Part shown: in pieces, positions 21,332 to 33,903 of the stretch | Layout: each line of letters opens with the position of its first letter | How positions within the stretch are numbered: the stretch's first letter is position 1 | NCBI GenBank assembly: GCA_001599975.1 | Contig: BCIO01000007.1 | Coordinates: 128,595 to 192,594, forward strand | Direction of reading: 5' to 3' | Source: Cystobasidiopsis lactophilus | Lineage: Eukaryota > Basidiomycota > Agaricostilbomycetes > Agaricostilbales > Chionosphaeraceae | DNA length: 64,000 bases | Notes under the pieces: generated by a model | Database searches by the model: none | Told to the model about the DNA's origin: nothing | Seen by the model: only the letters and a program-made list of their open reading frames with translations | Position numbers and translations under genes: made by a program

Positions 21332-24116
21332 TTGGAATTCCCAATGCAAAGTTTTGAGCGATGATAGAAATTACAAGAGGATGAGGAGTCAGACTTTGAG
21401 ATTTGAAGTCACTTGGGCTTGCAATGCCGCAACCAGCAGCGCCCTCAGCCGAAGTCCAATGTTTAGTCATCACGCTCCTAAAGAGGAGAAGGAGAAGGGC
21501 CAAAAATGATGACGAGAGAAGAGAGGACGAGCATCAAGTCGGAAGGGGCGAGCATAAATCAAAAGAATCCAGAGTGAGAGGGAAAGCGTCCACCAAAATG
21601 GGCTTAAAATGCACATGTTTTACTGTGAAGATACTGTATCAAAGAGAAAGAGAGAGAAAGGGTGTTAGAGGGAGAAAGAGCTCACCTACGAGACGCTTCG
21701 CCACCACACTGGAAATGTAGATCCTGTGTTTTTGCTCGTCAGCCGATCGGTCTTATAAGAAGAATAATGAACGAAGGTAACGATGGAGGGAATGGGAAAG
21801 ACGAGAAGAGGGAATCAGACTTAGTCCTCCCTCTACAGGTACATGACCTTCACCAGCTGCTCCGCTCTCAATAAAGAGAGACAGTGCACAGATCAGCAAC
21901 ATGCATTGCACTCAAAAGAGAGTGCAAAAGGACGACGTCATCATGGCTACCATCGAGAGAGCCAAAGAGCCAAGAAGCGAGCGCCACTTGCCGCCGCACC
22001 AATGAAGCCTAAGAAACAGGGAACCAAGATGACCTCTCTCTCCAAACCAAGAACCAAGAACAGCCTGGAATAAGAAGGCGAATGCAAATCCTCCCGGCCC
22101 TACTCGATGCCTGGAAGTGGTAGAACTTGCTGGGCCTCCAAGGTGAAGCGTCTCCTAGCAACACCCGCGCCGGAAGCTCTCGGTCTAAAGCCACATGAAA
22201 GCAAGCGTCTCTAGGCACCGAAGTGCCCTTCAGACCTGGGCCGAGCGAGTCGCCAACCGCATCGCTCGGCCTCCACCAACAACGACAATCGATGATCTTT
22301 GGGCATGAATGGGGAGGTGAAAGTTGGCGCAAGTCCTAAGAGGTTGCCATCGTGAAATGACCACTCCAGCCGAACAGTTTTAGTTGTGGCCTGGCGTCGT
22401 CAGATCACTCTCTCCTCTACGCCAGCACTAAACCCGCCGAGCCTTCTTCGACCCGATCGCACCATCCTCTTTTGGGCTGGCTACGATCTTTAAAATAGAA
22501 AGTCGGATTGGGAACGGGTCATGTCCAACCTTCAGAGGCAGTCGTGATATCTATGGAAATTCAAACCGCAGAGCCACTCCAAGAAGAAGGCTGGACAGCC
22601 CTTGCAGGAGCTGCTTTGATTTGCATCGTTATCACGAGCCACAGACACCATACCGACTACGCAGGGCAAGCCTGGCGAGTCAAGCAGGGTCCTTCAAGAC
22701 GGCCGTTGGTCCGAGAAGTTTTCTGGATCAACATACACGACCACTGCTCCATGAAACGACTGATGGCAAATGGGTCGCTCGGAAGGCATCACTGGGGCCA
22801 ACATTTGCAGCCGGCTGGATGGTTCGAGGTCAAGAGAGGTCATCGAGGCTCTCCTCGCTAGCATTGGTGCCGAAAACCAAGTCCGGAAAGTGAGCAGCGC
22901 AGAACTGCCTGTAGGGATAGACTGGGCGACTCTCTGAAGACTCGAACGATGGTTGTCGAGAAGCAAAAGAGCACTGGTGGGAAAAAGTTTGGTCGATGCG
23001 AGTCAAATTGCAGTGCTCTCGGACCGAGCGAGGGTCAATGCGACGAGGCCAACTTGTGGCTGGTGGAGGGAAGGAGAGAAACCATCAGATAGCAGCAGCT
23101 ACATTGCGTAAACTAGCTGAATCATCATGCGAAGGGCGAGGGAAGCTGCCACCAAAGGGTCCGACTGACGGGAAGCCATTAGACCTGCTTCAAGTCGAGA
23201 GTCGAAAGAGCACCTACCCTATCGAATCTTCCTGGGAAGCAGAAGTCCTCTCACAGCAATGCCCTCCCTCAGAACGCAACGTTCTTCTTCTGGAGGCAGC
23301 AGAGGCCCCTCTGCGAAATTGAGGAAGACATGCCCAAATATCAAAAGACAGCACAAGACATCATAGCCGCGATAGGCATAGTCAGTGTGTCAAGCCACAT
23401 GCGCGTTCTTCACTCTACTTCCATCGGCCGTCTTCGATCAAAGCCGCCGAGGCCGCCACCGGCTCTCCGCCAAAGGCTGACCGCCTTGCGGACAACTGTG
23501 CGCAAAGTTGCTGCAAAGGCTCCACCTTGGCATCTTCGAGCTAGTGAGACGTTCGAAGTCAAAGTCCTCTTGTGAGACCGAGACTCCCCTTCGGCACGGG
23601 CATTGGTCCAGCGATCCCCTTCGACACCGGCATTGTGATCGCTGGCCCAAAGGCTGCGTGCGCCCGGGTTGATCCCAAATGTGGTTGGGGTGACGTAGTC
23701 CATGAATGCGACATGCATGCAAGCCCATGAAGGGGAAACATCTCAATGCGCCATTTTGTCGGCGTCGACGCAAATCTTAAAAAGCCGCCTCTTGAATAAG
23801 ACGGGCCTTGCTCTGAGTGCAACAATAGCAAAATCATCAAAGGAGGAGGTGGTCTCCATTCCACAGGTAGGCGATCAAGCTATAAGATGCGTCGTCGAGG
23901 ACCCGGAACAAGAGGTCAAAGAGGAGGGTGGCGAAGTTTCGCGCGCGAAGTTTACAAGTGGCCGAGGTTCAGGATTTCAAAGGGCAGGCTATCAGATACA
24001 GCGGATGCTACAAGCGAGCAAGACCACCAATCATCATGTCGAGAGAAGAGGAAGGGAAGCTGCCACCCAAAGGTCCGGCTGAAGCAAAGCTTTAGCTCTA
24101 GCGATTGGCGACAAAG
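21332..24116. other. Purine-rich gene-poor zone
   Basis: The + strand is markedly rich in A and G (GAGAAAGAGAG runs near 21640-21670), so the minus strand is pyrimidine-rich, as in introns or leaders of a minus-strand gene. Minus-strand coding-like pieces occur (for example near 23550-23720, FMDYVTPTTFGINPGARSLW, and near 22700-22960, HQSFHGAVVVYVDPENFSDQ), but no continuous gene can be built. Two diverged copies of a short segment lie at about 23122-23166 and 24028-24082. Confidence 0.35.
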
Positions 24117-25181
24117 TCAGATGAGAAACGTACCCCTTTTAGTCCCAATAAGAGACGTGCCCAATACTCTGAAGACGTATAAGACACTGTGGCCAACAAG
24201 GGCACCCAGTCCAAGCGTCAACACGAACGCCACCCTTGCTCCACCAAGCCAAGAGGATTTCGACCGCACAAAGCTGCCGAGGAATGCTGCCTTCCGCTCT
24301 CCTCCCACAGCCCGCAAGACCTTCAGCGCAGAGTCAGGCCGGCTGTCCGGTCCCCGAATGGTATCTGGCAATGCGAAGGTGTCCAAGCTGGTGGGGATCT
24401 TCAAGGTCGCTTCGGGAAAGCGAGACTCTCCAACATCCAAAGGCACCGCTGATGCCAGCAGACTGGCTTCGGAAGGCCTCGCAGCTCTCTCCAGACCTGA
24501 TTTGCGGGAGCCGCTCGCGACGTAGGCAAAGCTTGGCGCTCCCTTGCTTGCCATACCGGCAGTTGGATCGGGCCACTTGTCTCTGGGGCGAGACTTGGGA
24601 ACCTTGCGCATGAGGACATCAACAGCCCGGAACAAAAGAGGGGAGGCCGAGTCTGTGCTTCCAGTTGGGTCGGCAGGCTTCTTGGCCGAGATCCCGCGAG
24701 GCGGCGGAGTGGTTGTAACGGCGCCTCAGGCCAAATGGATGGGCCTGCACATCCATCATGCGCCCATGTCTTCCCAGGCACGCAGACCTGCCTTGTTGAA
24801 AAGTTGGCCCAAACCAAATGGCTTTGCGAAATCCGAAGCCCAGAGGGCAAAGGACGAAGCTGATGTGTTGCCGGACCTCCTCCTCGAAGATGAGCTCCTG
24901 GATATCGAGACGGAAGCCATTCTGAGCTCAGCGCTCGACATTGAATCGTCGAGGGGCATAACGCGGGCGGCCGTGGTGAGACCAGACTCTTGAGCACCCA
25001 GCGGGCACACGGCGAAGCTTGCCAGAGCTGTTGGCTGGCCGACATCCAGCGCTGGAGGTGAAGGAGAGGGGCACGTTGGGGGCAGCTTCCTGGCATGGTG
25101 GAACTGGAGAAAGCCGCAAAATTCCTGCCTGTCAAGATGAAGACGTAACGAAGTCAAACCTGGGACTTGCGGGCGCACCAT
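24117..25181 (-). CDS. Probable Ser-rich membrane-anchored protein
   Basis: On the minus strand an exon (about 24610 to 24117) reads KVPKSRPRDKWPDPTAGMAS, KIPTSLDTFALPDTIRGPDS and KAAFLGSFVRSKSSWLGG, then a hydrophobic segment VAFVLTLGLGALVGHSVLYVF and a short basic tail. Codon choice is good and the hydrophobic segment is a convincing single membrane anchor. An upstream exon contains SSAELRMASVSISRSSSSRR and SSFALWASDFAKPFGLGQLF. The joins between them are not resolved, and a further exon after 24117 is possible because a gtacgt donor overlaps the end. I do not recognise the family. Confidence 0.38.
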
Positions 25182-26296
25182 CGACGACGATAAAGCTGCC
25201 TGTAGACGATAAGGGTCGTAGAAGTGTATGAGAGAACGAACGAGAGGTAGGACGCTGCTTAAATTCCAAGTTGAACTTTACGGGATGATGGAAGGGGAAG
25301 AGGAGGAGGGATCAGTCCTTCAACGTGCCAATCTCTAAGCGAGAGATAGGGTGGCTCACATAGCTCTCATCAACTAGCCCGGAGGCCGAGAAGACAAGGA
25401 GCTAGCAAGGTCCACCTTCGTCTGCGCGAAGTGGTTGTGCCGCAAGCAAAAATAAATTCGCTCGACCAGCATGAAAGCACCAGAAAGTCATCATGATAGA
25501 TAAAGGAGGTCGCGGCACAGATAGTCCGAATCGAGTGAAGAAGAAGCCAGGCGCAAACCGCCCAGGCGCCCAATGCACGCGGGCGGCTACGCACGACGGC
25601 AAACTTCCCTCGCCAAATTGCACTGAAGAGCAATCAGCCAGATCCCACAGGGGCGCTCTGAGTATCGCAAGTGATAGACAGAGAAGGATCGTAGATTGGC
25701 CTGAAAGCTCGAACCCATTGCGCTTCCCAAACTTCGCGGGCACGACCAACCACGGTCAGAGCAGATTTTTTGTTTCTTTGGCTTTAGAAAGGCAGAGTTA
25801 GGTCAAGAGCTGTGGAGACGGCATGGTCATGGGTAACCTCGTTTCCCTCTTCTGGTCGAAACAGTCGAAGGCGCGCCTCACCGGCATCGACCGGCTCGGC
25901 CCATGGCCCCGTCCAGCCAACCTGTTCATCTTCCACATCCCAAGCCATCGAGAGTGCGCTCAGCAGCAGCTGAGAGCCCTCCCTATTGCGAGGTTAATGT
26001 CCGAAGAGGGAGCGATTCTGGATCAAATGGGCATTGCCTCATCAGCGGCACCGGACGCCGCCTCCGCAAGCATGGGGTGATGGTCACCTCGGCCAAACGA
26101 CTGGTCCAAACGCAGCGTCTTCGGGTATCGAGGGCAGGCAGTGGACGCAGTGGGCGCTAGGCCACACCGCAGCGTAATGACTTCTGCAGTTAAAACGCAT
26201 AATCCGAAGTGGCTTCATCGCGGCATTGGTGCATGTAGCATGTAGTTCTCTTTTCGTTTCTTTTCTCGTGCGTGTGGCAGGCTTTCGACTTTTGCT

Positions 26297-26319
26297 TTTC
26301 TCTCTCTCTCTCTCTTTCC
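26297..26319. repeat. CT-rich microsatellite
   Basis: A run of about nine CT dinucleotides with a short extension lies in a non-coding zone. Confidence 0.7.
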
Positions 26320-26689
26320 ATCATGATCATCACAGCCAGGAGCGTGCGCCAGTAAAATGGACGGCAACGAAGGAGCTGAAGCAGCGTGCGAGCGTGTGTG
26401 CGGAAGCGAAGCGTGCGTGCTAAAGCGAAGACTGAAAGCGAGCGAGATCGTGGTAGTACTCTCATGGAAGAGATAGATGGAGCCATGTAGCGTAGCGAGG
26501 TCAAAAGACGAGAAGTGGTAGCGTGGTAGTATGTGGCCAAGTCTGAAGTGGGGCGGGCGATGCGTAAAAGCGAGCGGTGCGCAGCGAAGGAGACTTGGAG
26601 CCGGAGGTAGTAGGTGTGCCAAGAAAATGGATACGTCCAAAAGGGTCCAGGGGCCCAGAAGTGCCGTTCCGGTTGTTGCTTAAGTTGTT

Positions 26690-26875
26690 GTTCATATTGG
26701 TGTTGCTGATGTTCTGATTGTTGCTGAGGTTCTGATTGCTGTTCTGAGGGGCGTTTCTGAGGGGCGTTTCTGAGGGGCTGTTCTGAGGGGCTGTTCTGAG
26801 TGGCTGTTCTGAGTTTGCTGATGTTCGATAGATGGTCTGATAGATGGTCTGATAGATGTTCTGATAGATGGATCC
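26690..26875. repeat. Minisatellite, 12-13 nt units
   Basis: The first part repeats a 13-nt unit close to CTGAGGGGCTGTT about seven times with small changes. The second part repeats a 12-nt unit, GATAGATGGTCT, about four times. Both lie in a gene-poor zone. Minus-strand translation gives low-complexity Gln/Ser/Pro sequence with no other coding support. Confidence 0.8.
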
Positions 26876-27962
26876 AATCGTGGCTTGCGTAAAGGCGCTT
26901 GCAGACGATGGCAGATGGACTTTGACTTTGACTTGGGGCTTTTCTTTTTAAACTGTTTTGTGACCTAGTAGGTTCTTTTTTGCCATAGAATCCGTCTTTG
27001 GTTCGTGCCTCAGAGGTTCGTCCGGCCATGGAAAGAGTTTTTCCGAGTGTGCAGATCAATCCTTCTTTGGACGCCACTGCCTGGTGGGACTGAGGCCCAT
27101 TTTTGATAGGTGGACGACCGAATCCAGTCATAGCTCTGACGCAGTAAAAGCTCCTAGCCAAAGAAACATGGGGGCAGTTCCCGGGGACGGGGAAATGAAA
27201 AACACGCGAAGCATGTACACTCGAGCGGGCGGGCTGCGAGGACAAATTTTGCTGGTAGCGCAAGCACAGGCCTTTAGACCTTGACCATCTAGGTCTGGGC
27301 AAAGACTCGGGGCGGAAATCGACCAGCTTTAAGAAACGCTGGCCGCACCCCAGAGTCCGGGTTCACACTCGGACCTTAGACCCCGTTCGAAGGCGAAGTC
27401 ACCAAAGATTTGCAGCTGGGAGAAGCCTTAAAAGGTGGAAGACGCGACCAAGAGGCCGGTTTCCGAAAAGTCGGCGGTCCCGTGAGGGGGGTCCAACCGA
27501 AAAGCGGGGGTGCAGCAAGCGCGGAGGCGGCCTGAGCGAACAAAAGGCGGGAGCAGCGTCGTGACGAACGGCTGTCCTAAGGCAAGGGTACTGAAAGGCG
27601 GGTCGTAGACCGGGCGCCTGAGCAGCGAAAGGGCATGTGCGAAGCGGGGCCTCGAGCACAGCGCGGGTGGCGTTCTCCCAGCGGCAGTCTTTGGAGAATT
27701 GTGCGTGGAACGGAGAGGCGAGTCAGTGAGCGACCTCTGACGCTGAGCCGGGATCGCGAGGCTCCGAGCATACTCCATAGCAAACTGCGATCGTCTGCTC
27801 TCGCCAGCTCATCGTCGTGGAGAGCAGAAGGCCTTCTCCCTTTAGGAGGTGCCTGAGGCAGGTTATGAATTAAAAAATCTCAAGTTGTGGTGCACGCCAC
27901 TTGGGCCCAGAACCAGCCATCCTTCCCAAAAGGTAATGCGCGCGCCTTCTCTCCCATCCACC

Positions 27963-29118
<1,156 letters not shown>

Positions 29119-29476
29119 GCTTTCCACTTTTCACGCCCCGCTCATGCTCCTTCCGACCTCCGTCTTTGGGTTCCTCTCTGGTAGTTCTAATTCATCGCAG
29201 TAGACGTGCTCGCTCCCTAGCATTGTGTAATCTGAAAGGCTGGCTCTTTTTGAACAAACTCTCGATCATCGAACTTGGGCCACCATTGTCTTGCTTCATT
29301 TGAACATGCACCTCTTGATTAGTAAGATAACGGAAACGGAACATGCTGGTGATATTGCATGTCTTCAATTAACTATTAAAGAGACTTTAAAGAGACTGCG
29401 CGAAGTTGTCTCGCTATCATCTTGGCGCAAGGCAGATCCTGGTGTGGTCCAATGACCTGCACCTGGCACAAACAGT
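29119..29476. other. Convergent intergenic region (YPT6 / LCAT-like)
   Basis: About 360 bases lie between convergent stops. It contains the YPT6 3' flank, part of which (29143-29259) recurs at 32236-32350. Confidence 0.5.
29143..29259. repeat. Dispersed repeat, copy A (YPT6 3' flank)
   Basis: This segment matches 32236-32350 in the same orientation with only a few substitutions and small indels (roughly nine in ten bases by eye). It starts 25 bases after the YPT6 stop. Confidence 0.85.
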
Positions 29477-31116
29477 TTACCGCCACTGATCCTTGCGACG
29501 ACTGTTGTACTCGTTAATCAGTCCTGTCGCTTGAGCCAGGACCGGTAGATCCGAAACGGCGGTCATATGATCTGCGAAGAAAACGTCACTCAAACAAGGT
29601 GACAGGTTGATCAAGAAAGCTTACAGAGGTTAGATTTGAGCTCTCCTATGACTTGTGCACCCCAGCCACCCGGCAACGTGCAACTGGAATGGGCGGTAAT
29701 AGTGCCATCGCCTTCGGTGAAGACTCGGTTCTTCAAGGCGTCGTCCTTGAGGTGGGCCAGGTCCTTGACTCTGATTGAATGTGGAGTAGGGTAGGACATT
29801 CCATACACGGCGACGAGCGGCGGGTAGAGGTGGAGCTTGCTGCCGTCGAATGATGTCTCCAACTGTTGCCAAAAGTCGCGCACGCGCTTCAGGGTTCTGG
29901 TCATGTAGCCCTGCACGTCGTCATCTTCAAGTTCGGAGTTCTGGCTGGATACAGAAGACCCAGATGATTCCCGACGAACTGGTGGCAAATTCGAACTGGA
30001 TGTAGTCTTTCCTTCACTCGCCGTCGCAGCTTGGACTTCCGGCTCGAGTCTGCCAGTGCACAGGGGAGACAAACGATGCTGAAACCAAGCCTCAGGGCGC
30101 TGGTAGTCGACCGTGAGAGGCTTTCCTTCAAAGTCTTGAATCCCAGAATGAGATCTTGGCAGCAAATACAAGGAGCTTCTGTCGGAAAGCACTGTTTTGG
30201 CGCCACAGCGATATTGCAATGTTATCAAGCTTACTCAAACAGACCAAACATACTCACCAGCGCGGGGGTGGTTCACCTTGGCGGGCTTGTCGCCGTGCCG
30301 AATCCAATCCAAAATGCCAATCGAGCCTTGAAATGGTGCGTTAATGAGCACCATACCTTTGACGATGCGCGGGTTCCTGGCTCTTGCGAGAGCAGACAAT
30401 GCGACCAGACCGCCCATCTGGCATCAACTTCTTAGCCACAGGGAGACTTGCATCAGTTGGACAGCTTACCGAGTGCGCGTAGACCAAGCTTCCTTCTCCT
30501 GATTCTTGATAAATGGACTCCAGCCTTTTAAGCAGCTGTTGAGCAGAGCGGTCCAAGTTTTGCCGCCAATCATAGCCCCAAGATGTGTAGCGAATCCTGC
30601 CTTTCCTGTGCAGGTTGTCCAACTTGTTTTCTAGGCTGGCACCAGCATCGAGGAACATCACTTCAACCTGATATGAGAAGTTGCATGATAGGGAGCGCGC
30701 AGCTAACTTACGCTGGCTGAGCGGCTTTCCCGGCCTGAGAGATTGCTCGACGGCCTCTTCGGCTTCGTCGCTGAGGCCGATAGCCACGTCGGCGACTTTC
30801 AGCCCCAGCGCCATCTTCCAATCTACCCAAGCGACGTCGTTGTTATCAGCTTGATGCAAAAGGGTCGCTTGGTATCCGCTCAGCCGCAACACGTTGCCGG
30901 ACAGCGACTCAAGGCCCTCGATTTCAGCCCGTTTACGGGGCCGAAGAAGCCGGTGAACTGAATTTTGGGCGACGTCATCAAGCGGAAAAGAATGATCAGA
31001 GCCATTGCGCGCTTACTTTGATCTCGACGAATGAGCAAGGTTTCCTTGAGCATGGCCCACTTAGCATTCAGAACGAAAGAGCCGGGGTGAGCTGCGAAGG
31101 GGTTGGTCCCCGCCAT
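29477..31116 (-). CDS. LCAT-like alpha/beta-hydrolase (acyltransferase/lipase family)
   Basis: This belongs to the lecithin:cholesterol acyltransferase/phospholipase family. The ATG at 31116 gives MAGTNPFAAHPGSFVLNAKW and then AMLKETLLIRRDQ. After an intron, EIEGLESLSGNVLRLSGYQ follows, then VDWKMALGLKVADVAIGLSD, RIRYTSWGYDWRQNLDRSAQ and YAHSMGGLVALSALARARNP, the Ser nucleophile motif split by an intron between Ser and Met. It continues GMVLINAPFQGSIGILDWI, SGRSSFYLLP-like sequence, KPLTVDYQRPEAWFQHRLSP, YPPLVAVYGMSYPTPHS and GDGTITAHSSCTLPGGW (Asp region). The last exon is HMTAVSDLPVLAQATGLINE, ending at 29477. Conserved Ser, Asp and His motifs are visible. Whether it acts as a transferase or a lipase is unknown. 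An upstream in-frame extension with a hydrophobic run exists and could be an alternative start. Confidence 0.8.
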
Positions 31117-32160
31117 TGTATCGGCCTCGAACTGGGAGGCACTACCAAAGCATCGCTTCCGAGAGTGGCGAAGAGGCAAGCAGGCGATATTGAAAAGCAG
31201 CCCACTGAGAAGGATGAAGGTAGCAGTGAGTTGCAGGCTGTCAGACGGTATTGAAAGATGGAGCATGTCTTCTTGTCGTCACAGAGAGCTTATTAGGAGA
31301 CGGGCAGCCTCGAGAGGAAGGGATGATAGTAAGACTACGAAGTGGCGGATGAGGAACAAGAAGCAATCGGTCTTTATAAGGGGGTTCCCTTTGTTCTTCA
31401 CCATAAGATAGACCGAGTCGAGCATACGAAAAAGTCGAGCGTCTGTTTAGGGGACGATGGGCTGCATACCGGTATAAAAAGAAGGCGTGGCACGCAAAAG
31501 AACTCTCGATGTCATCATAAAGACCAGATCGTAGAGAAACTGCCTCTCGCACTCTGTACGTCCGCACGAACCCCAGAACAAGACCCCGAGAAGACGGTTC
31601 TGATTGAACTACTTCATTTTGATTCGCATCGCAGCGTTGAGACTGATCACCATTGAAATGGTTCGCAGAATGGCTTTCGCCAGAGGCCCACGGTGAGCAG
31701 AAACTATGGAACGAATGCGGATAGACCTTCGCTGTCAGAAAGTTGAACTGTACTTAACACAAAGGAAGAAGGTGCTTCTAGCGCGGCGCCAGAGGACTGG
31801 ACATGGCTGGGCTGAATGTCGTCAGCGCACAGAGACGTGCAGGCATCGAAATCGGCGGAGACAGCAACCCAATAAGCAATCGGACGCCAGGAAGCCTTGA
31901 AAGCAAAGCACGACTGGAAGGGACCCGCTTGATCGCCACTAGCGAGAAGTGGTCGGCTTAATATCATACCATTGCGCAGTAAATCAAGTCCATTTGATTG
32001 TGCCCTAACAGCAAAATAGCAAGAATAGGCAAAGGGCCAAGATGGCTTCGGAGAGGATTTTGGGCATCTATTTCCTTATCGCCACCAGGCCTGGAGAGTC
32101 AGGCAGCATGCAAAACAGTCACAAGGCCGTTTTTTTTTCAGAATGCAACACGATGGCCTT

Positions 32161-32222
32161 GGAGCAAGAGGTGAACTTCCGACTCACAGCTCGCAGCACC
32201 ACAAGTTGGGCATGGGGAGAGC
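32161..32222. repeat. Segment similar to the PRP45 5' flank
   Basis: It aligns with 33790-33852 at about four of five bases by eye. The core CAGCTCGCAGCACCACAAGT is shared exactly. It lies just before copy B of the YPT6-flank repeat. Confidence 0.65.
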
Positions 32223-32235
32223 ACTGCCAGGCGAA

Positions 32236-32350
32236 CATGCTCCTCCCAACCTCCGTCTTGGTTCTTCTCTGGTAGTTCTAATTCATTGCAGTAGACGTGC
32301 TCGCTCCCTAACATTGTGTAATCTGAAAGGCTGGCTCTTTTGATCAAACG
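32236..32350. repeat. Dispersed repeat, copy B
   Basis: It is the second copy of 29143-29259, same orientation, about 3 kb away, with no Rab coding sequence attached. Confidence 0.85.
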
Positions 32351-32607
32351 CTAAGTAACACAGTTCGCCACCCGGTGCCAGTGTCTGCCGTCTCGAACAA
32401 GATGAGATCTGAACAGAAAAGCTTTGGGCTGGCCTTGTTGACAAAGAGGAAGGAGGTGGGCTTGGGCAACTTCTTCACCGGTCCGCGACCGCGCCGCCCG
32501 ACATGCGGAGCCACTTGCGACCGCCCCTGTCTGGCTTTTTGCCGGTAAGAGAGCTTGGAACTGGCGGTGCTGCTACGACTTCAGTGTCTGGAGATGAAGC
32601 TCTCAGC

Positions 32608-33027
32608 CTAATGTGTACGCAATCGGTCAGAGGAAAGTGGGTCACGGTGTTCGGCTATAATGGCTACATCGCCCTCCACAGTAACAGTCCACTCACTATC
32701 GCCTGGGCTTGGTGTGTCGTGAAGAGTGAGATTGATGAGGGCGAGTTTGGCCTGTGCGAACTCTTCCTTCTGAAGCGCTACTACGTCGGCCAGCAGGCTT
32801 TCGATGGCCGCCTGCCTCAGTCGCCGGACCTGATTCGAGTTCCAGTGGAAATGTTCAACGTGGTGTTGATCAGTAAAAGCGGGGACCCGGTTGTTGTGCC
32901 AGGTTAGCGTTTGTGAAATGACGCCCAGAAGGCGAGCGATGCTGTGGCCCGGAATGCAGCTCCCCAGTGTGTGCGGGATCTCGTGTGCTACAGGTCGATT
33001 AAGTTGCATGTCGGGACGAGAAGCCAT
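32608..33027 (-). CDS. Hypothetical protein, single open frame
   Basis: The ATG at 33027 opens a 139-codon frame: MASRPDMQLNRPVAHEIPHT, PGHSIARLLGVISQTL, FTDQHHVEHFHWNSNQVRRL and QAAIESLLADVVALQKEEFA. A stretch (SIARLLGVISQTLTWHNN) loosely resembles a helix-turn-helix, and a later stretch looks helical. No family is recognised. The opposite strand also has an open frame here, so coding is not certain. Confidence 0.3.
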   Translation of the reverse strand: MASRPDMQLNRPVAHEIPHTLGSCIPGHSIARLLGVISQTLTWHNNRVPAFTDQHHVEHFHWNSNQVRRLRQAAIESLLADVVALQKEEFAQAKLALINLTLHDTPSPGDSEWTVTVEGDVAIIAEHRDPLSSDRLRTH

Positions 33028-33903
33028 TGTGGCTGTGCTCGCTGCGGATGGGCGCTTGCTGAAGTCTGCGCCCAAGCTGTTGAGCAATCTGGCCGTCTAG
33101 TTAAGTAGGATGCTTGCTGACCGTTGTAGTAGATCAAGTCACGCAATGGATCCCAAACGGAGCGAAGCGCTGATTCCTAGACGTGCGGATGTGCAAGATA
33201 GGCCTCACAGGGGAGGATCGATTTGGAAAGGGTGGGTGTAAGAGCGTTCTGGGCGTTCTGGTTGAAGCGGAGCTCGAAGCAACAAGGCGCTTTTATAGGC
33301 GAATTCCCTTTGTCTAACGCCGTTAACAAAGGGTGCACAGTCCAGGACGCGAAACTGGGCAGGATTTCCCCGAAGTTGTAGCTAGCATGCTGCGTAGAGC
33401 AGCCTCTGGGGGAAAGAGCGCCTTCGAACCTCAGCCGCATTGCTATGGAAAGTTCTGTCTTTTGCTCCCCTGTACGAGACGACGGCTTCCTTCGTCTTAC
33501 TGTTCAGTCTGTTCGCCGCAACTGACCGGACGGTATGACGGCTTCTCAGACAGGCTCTGAAGCGTTTCAAGGCAGTCGGAGCGTGGCAATGAACACGGAG
33601 CAGCATTGAAAAGCGATGGATAACGCGCGCACCAAGTCCTGAATGCCTGAATGCCGGTCGCAAGGAAAGGAAATGAGAGGAGAAGTTGGGCTCATTCTGC
33701 ATGTCGCCACCATTCCAGGGCATTAGGGAACAGCTGCAGCAGTCTCAAAACACAATCCAGAGAGTCAGCAGAAAGATCGTTACCGTTTTGGGACAAGAGT
33801 CGACCTTCGGACTCGCAGCTCGCAGCACCACAAGTCGGGCACGCGGCGAGCTCAGAGGGAGGCGAAAGGCGGCAGGGCCTTTGCTCCAAAGCCAAGCTCT
33901 GAG
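33028..33903. other. Intergenic region upstream of PRP45
   Basis: No gene is supported. Coding-like minus-strand scraps occur near 33180-33440. The right end is the PRP45 5' flank with the repeat segment 33790-33852. Confidence 0.4.
33790..33852. repeat. PRP45 5'-flank segment with a diverged copy at 32161-32222
   Basis: It ends about 50 bases before the PRP45 ATG. See the partner entry for the shared core. Confidence 0.65.

Larger units (their letters stand above)
25182..27962. other. Gene-poor zone upstream of YPT6
   Basis: No gene is supported. A short + frame from 25823 (FIFHIPSH) and minus frames with hydrophobic runs near 25370-25750 are not enough for a call. The interval contains a CT-rich run at 26297-26319, a minisatellite at 26690-26875, and a GC-rich stretch at 27400-27860 with open frames on both strands. 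Confidence 0.4.
31117..32607. other. Mosaic intergenic interval with repeats
   Basis: No gene is supported. It contains repeat copy B (32236-32350) and a segment (32161-32222) similar to the PRP45 5' flank. Short frames on both strands lack motifs. Confidence 0.4.

Noticed and set aside
25823-26160. CELF-like RRM remnant (ANLFIFHIPSH)
   Set aside because: Only about ten residues resemble the RRM start. The following frame has no RNP motifs, so chance similarity is likely.
26190-27302. A 370-codon minus-strand protein
   Set aside because: The frame is low-complexity, built on the minisatellite and CT-rich runs, and lacks recognisable domains.
32608-33087. Transposase helix-turn-helix in the minus frame
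   Set aside because: The similarity is limited to one short helix pair. No catalytic motif, terminal repeats or target duplication are seen.
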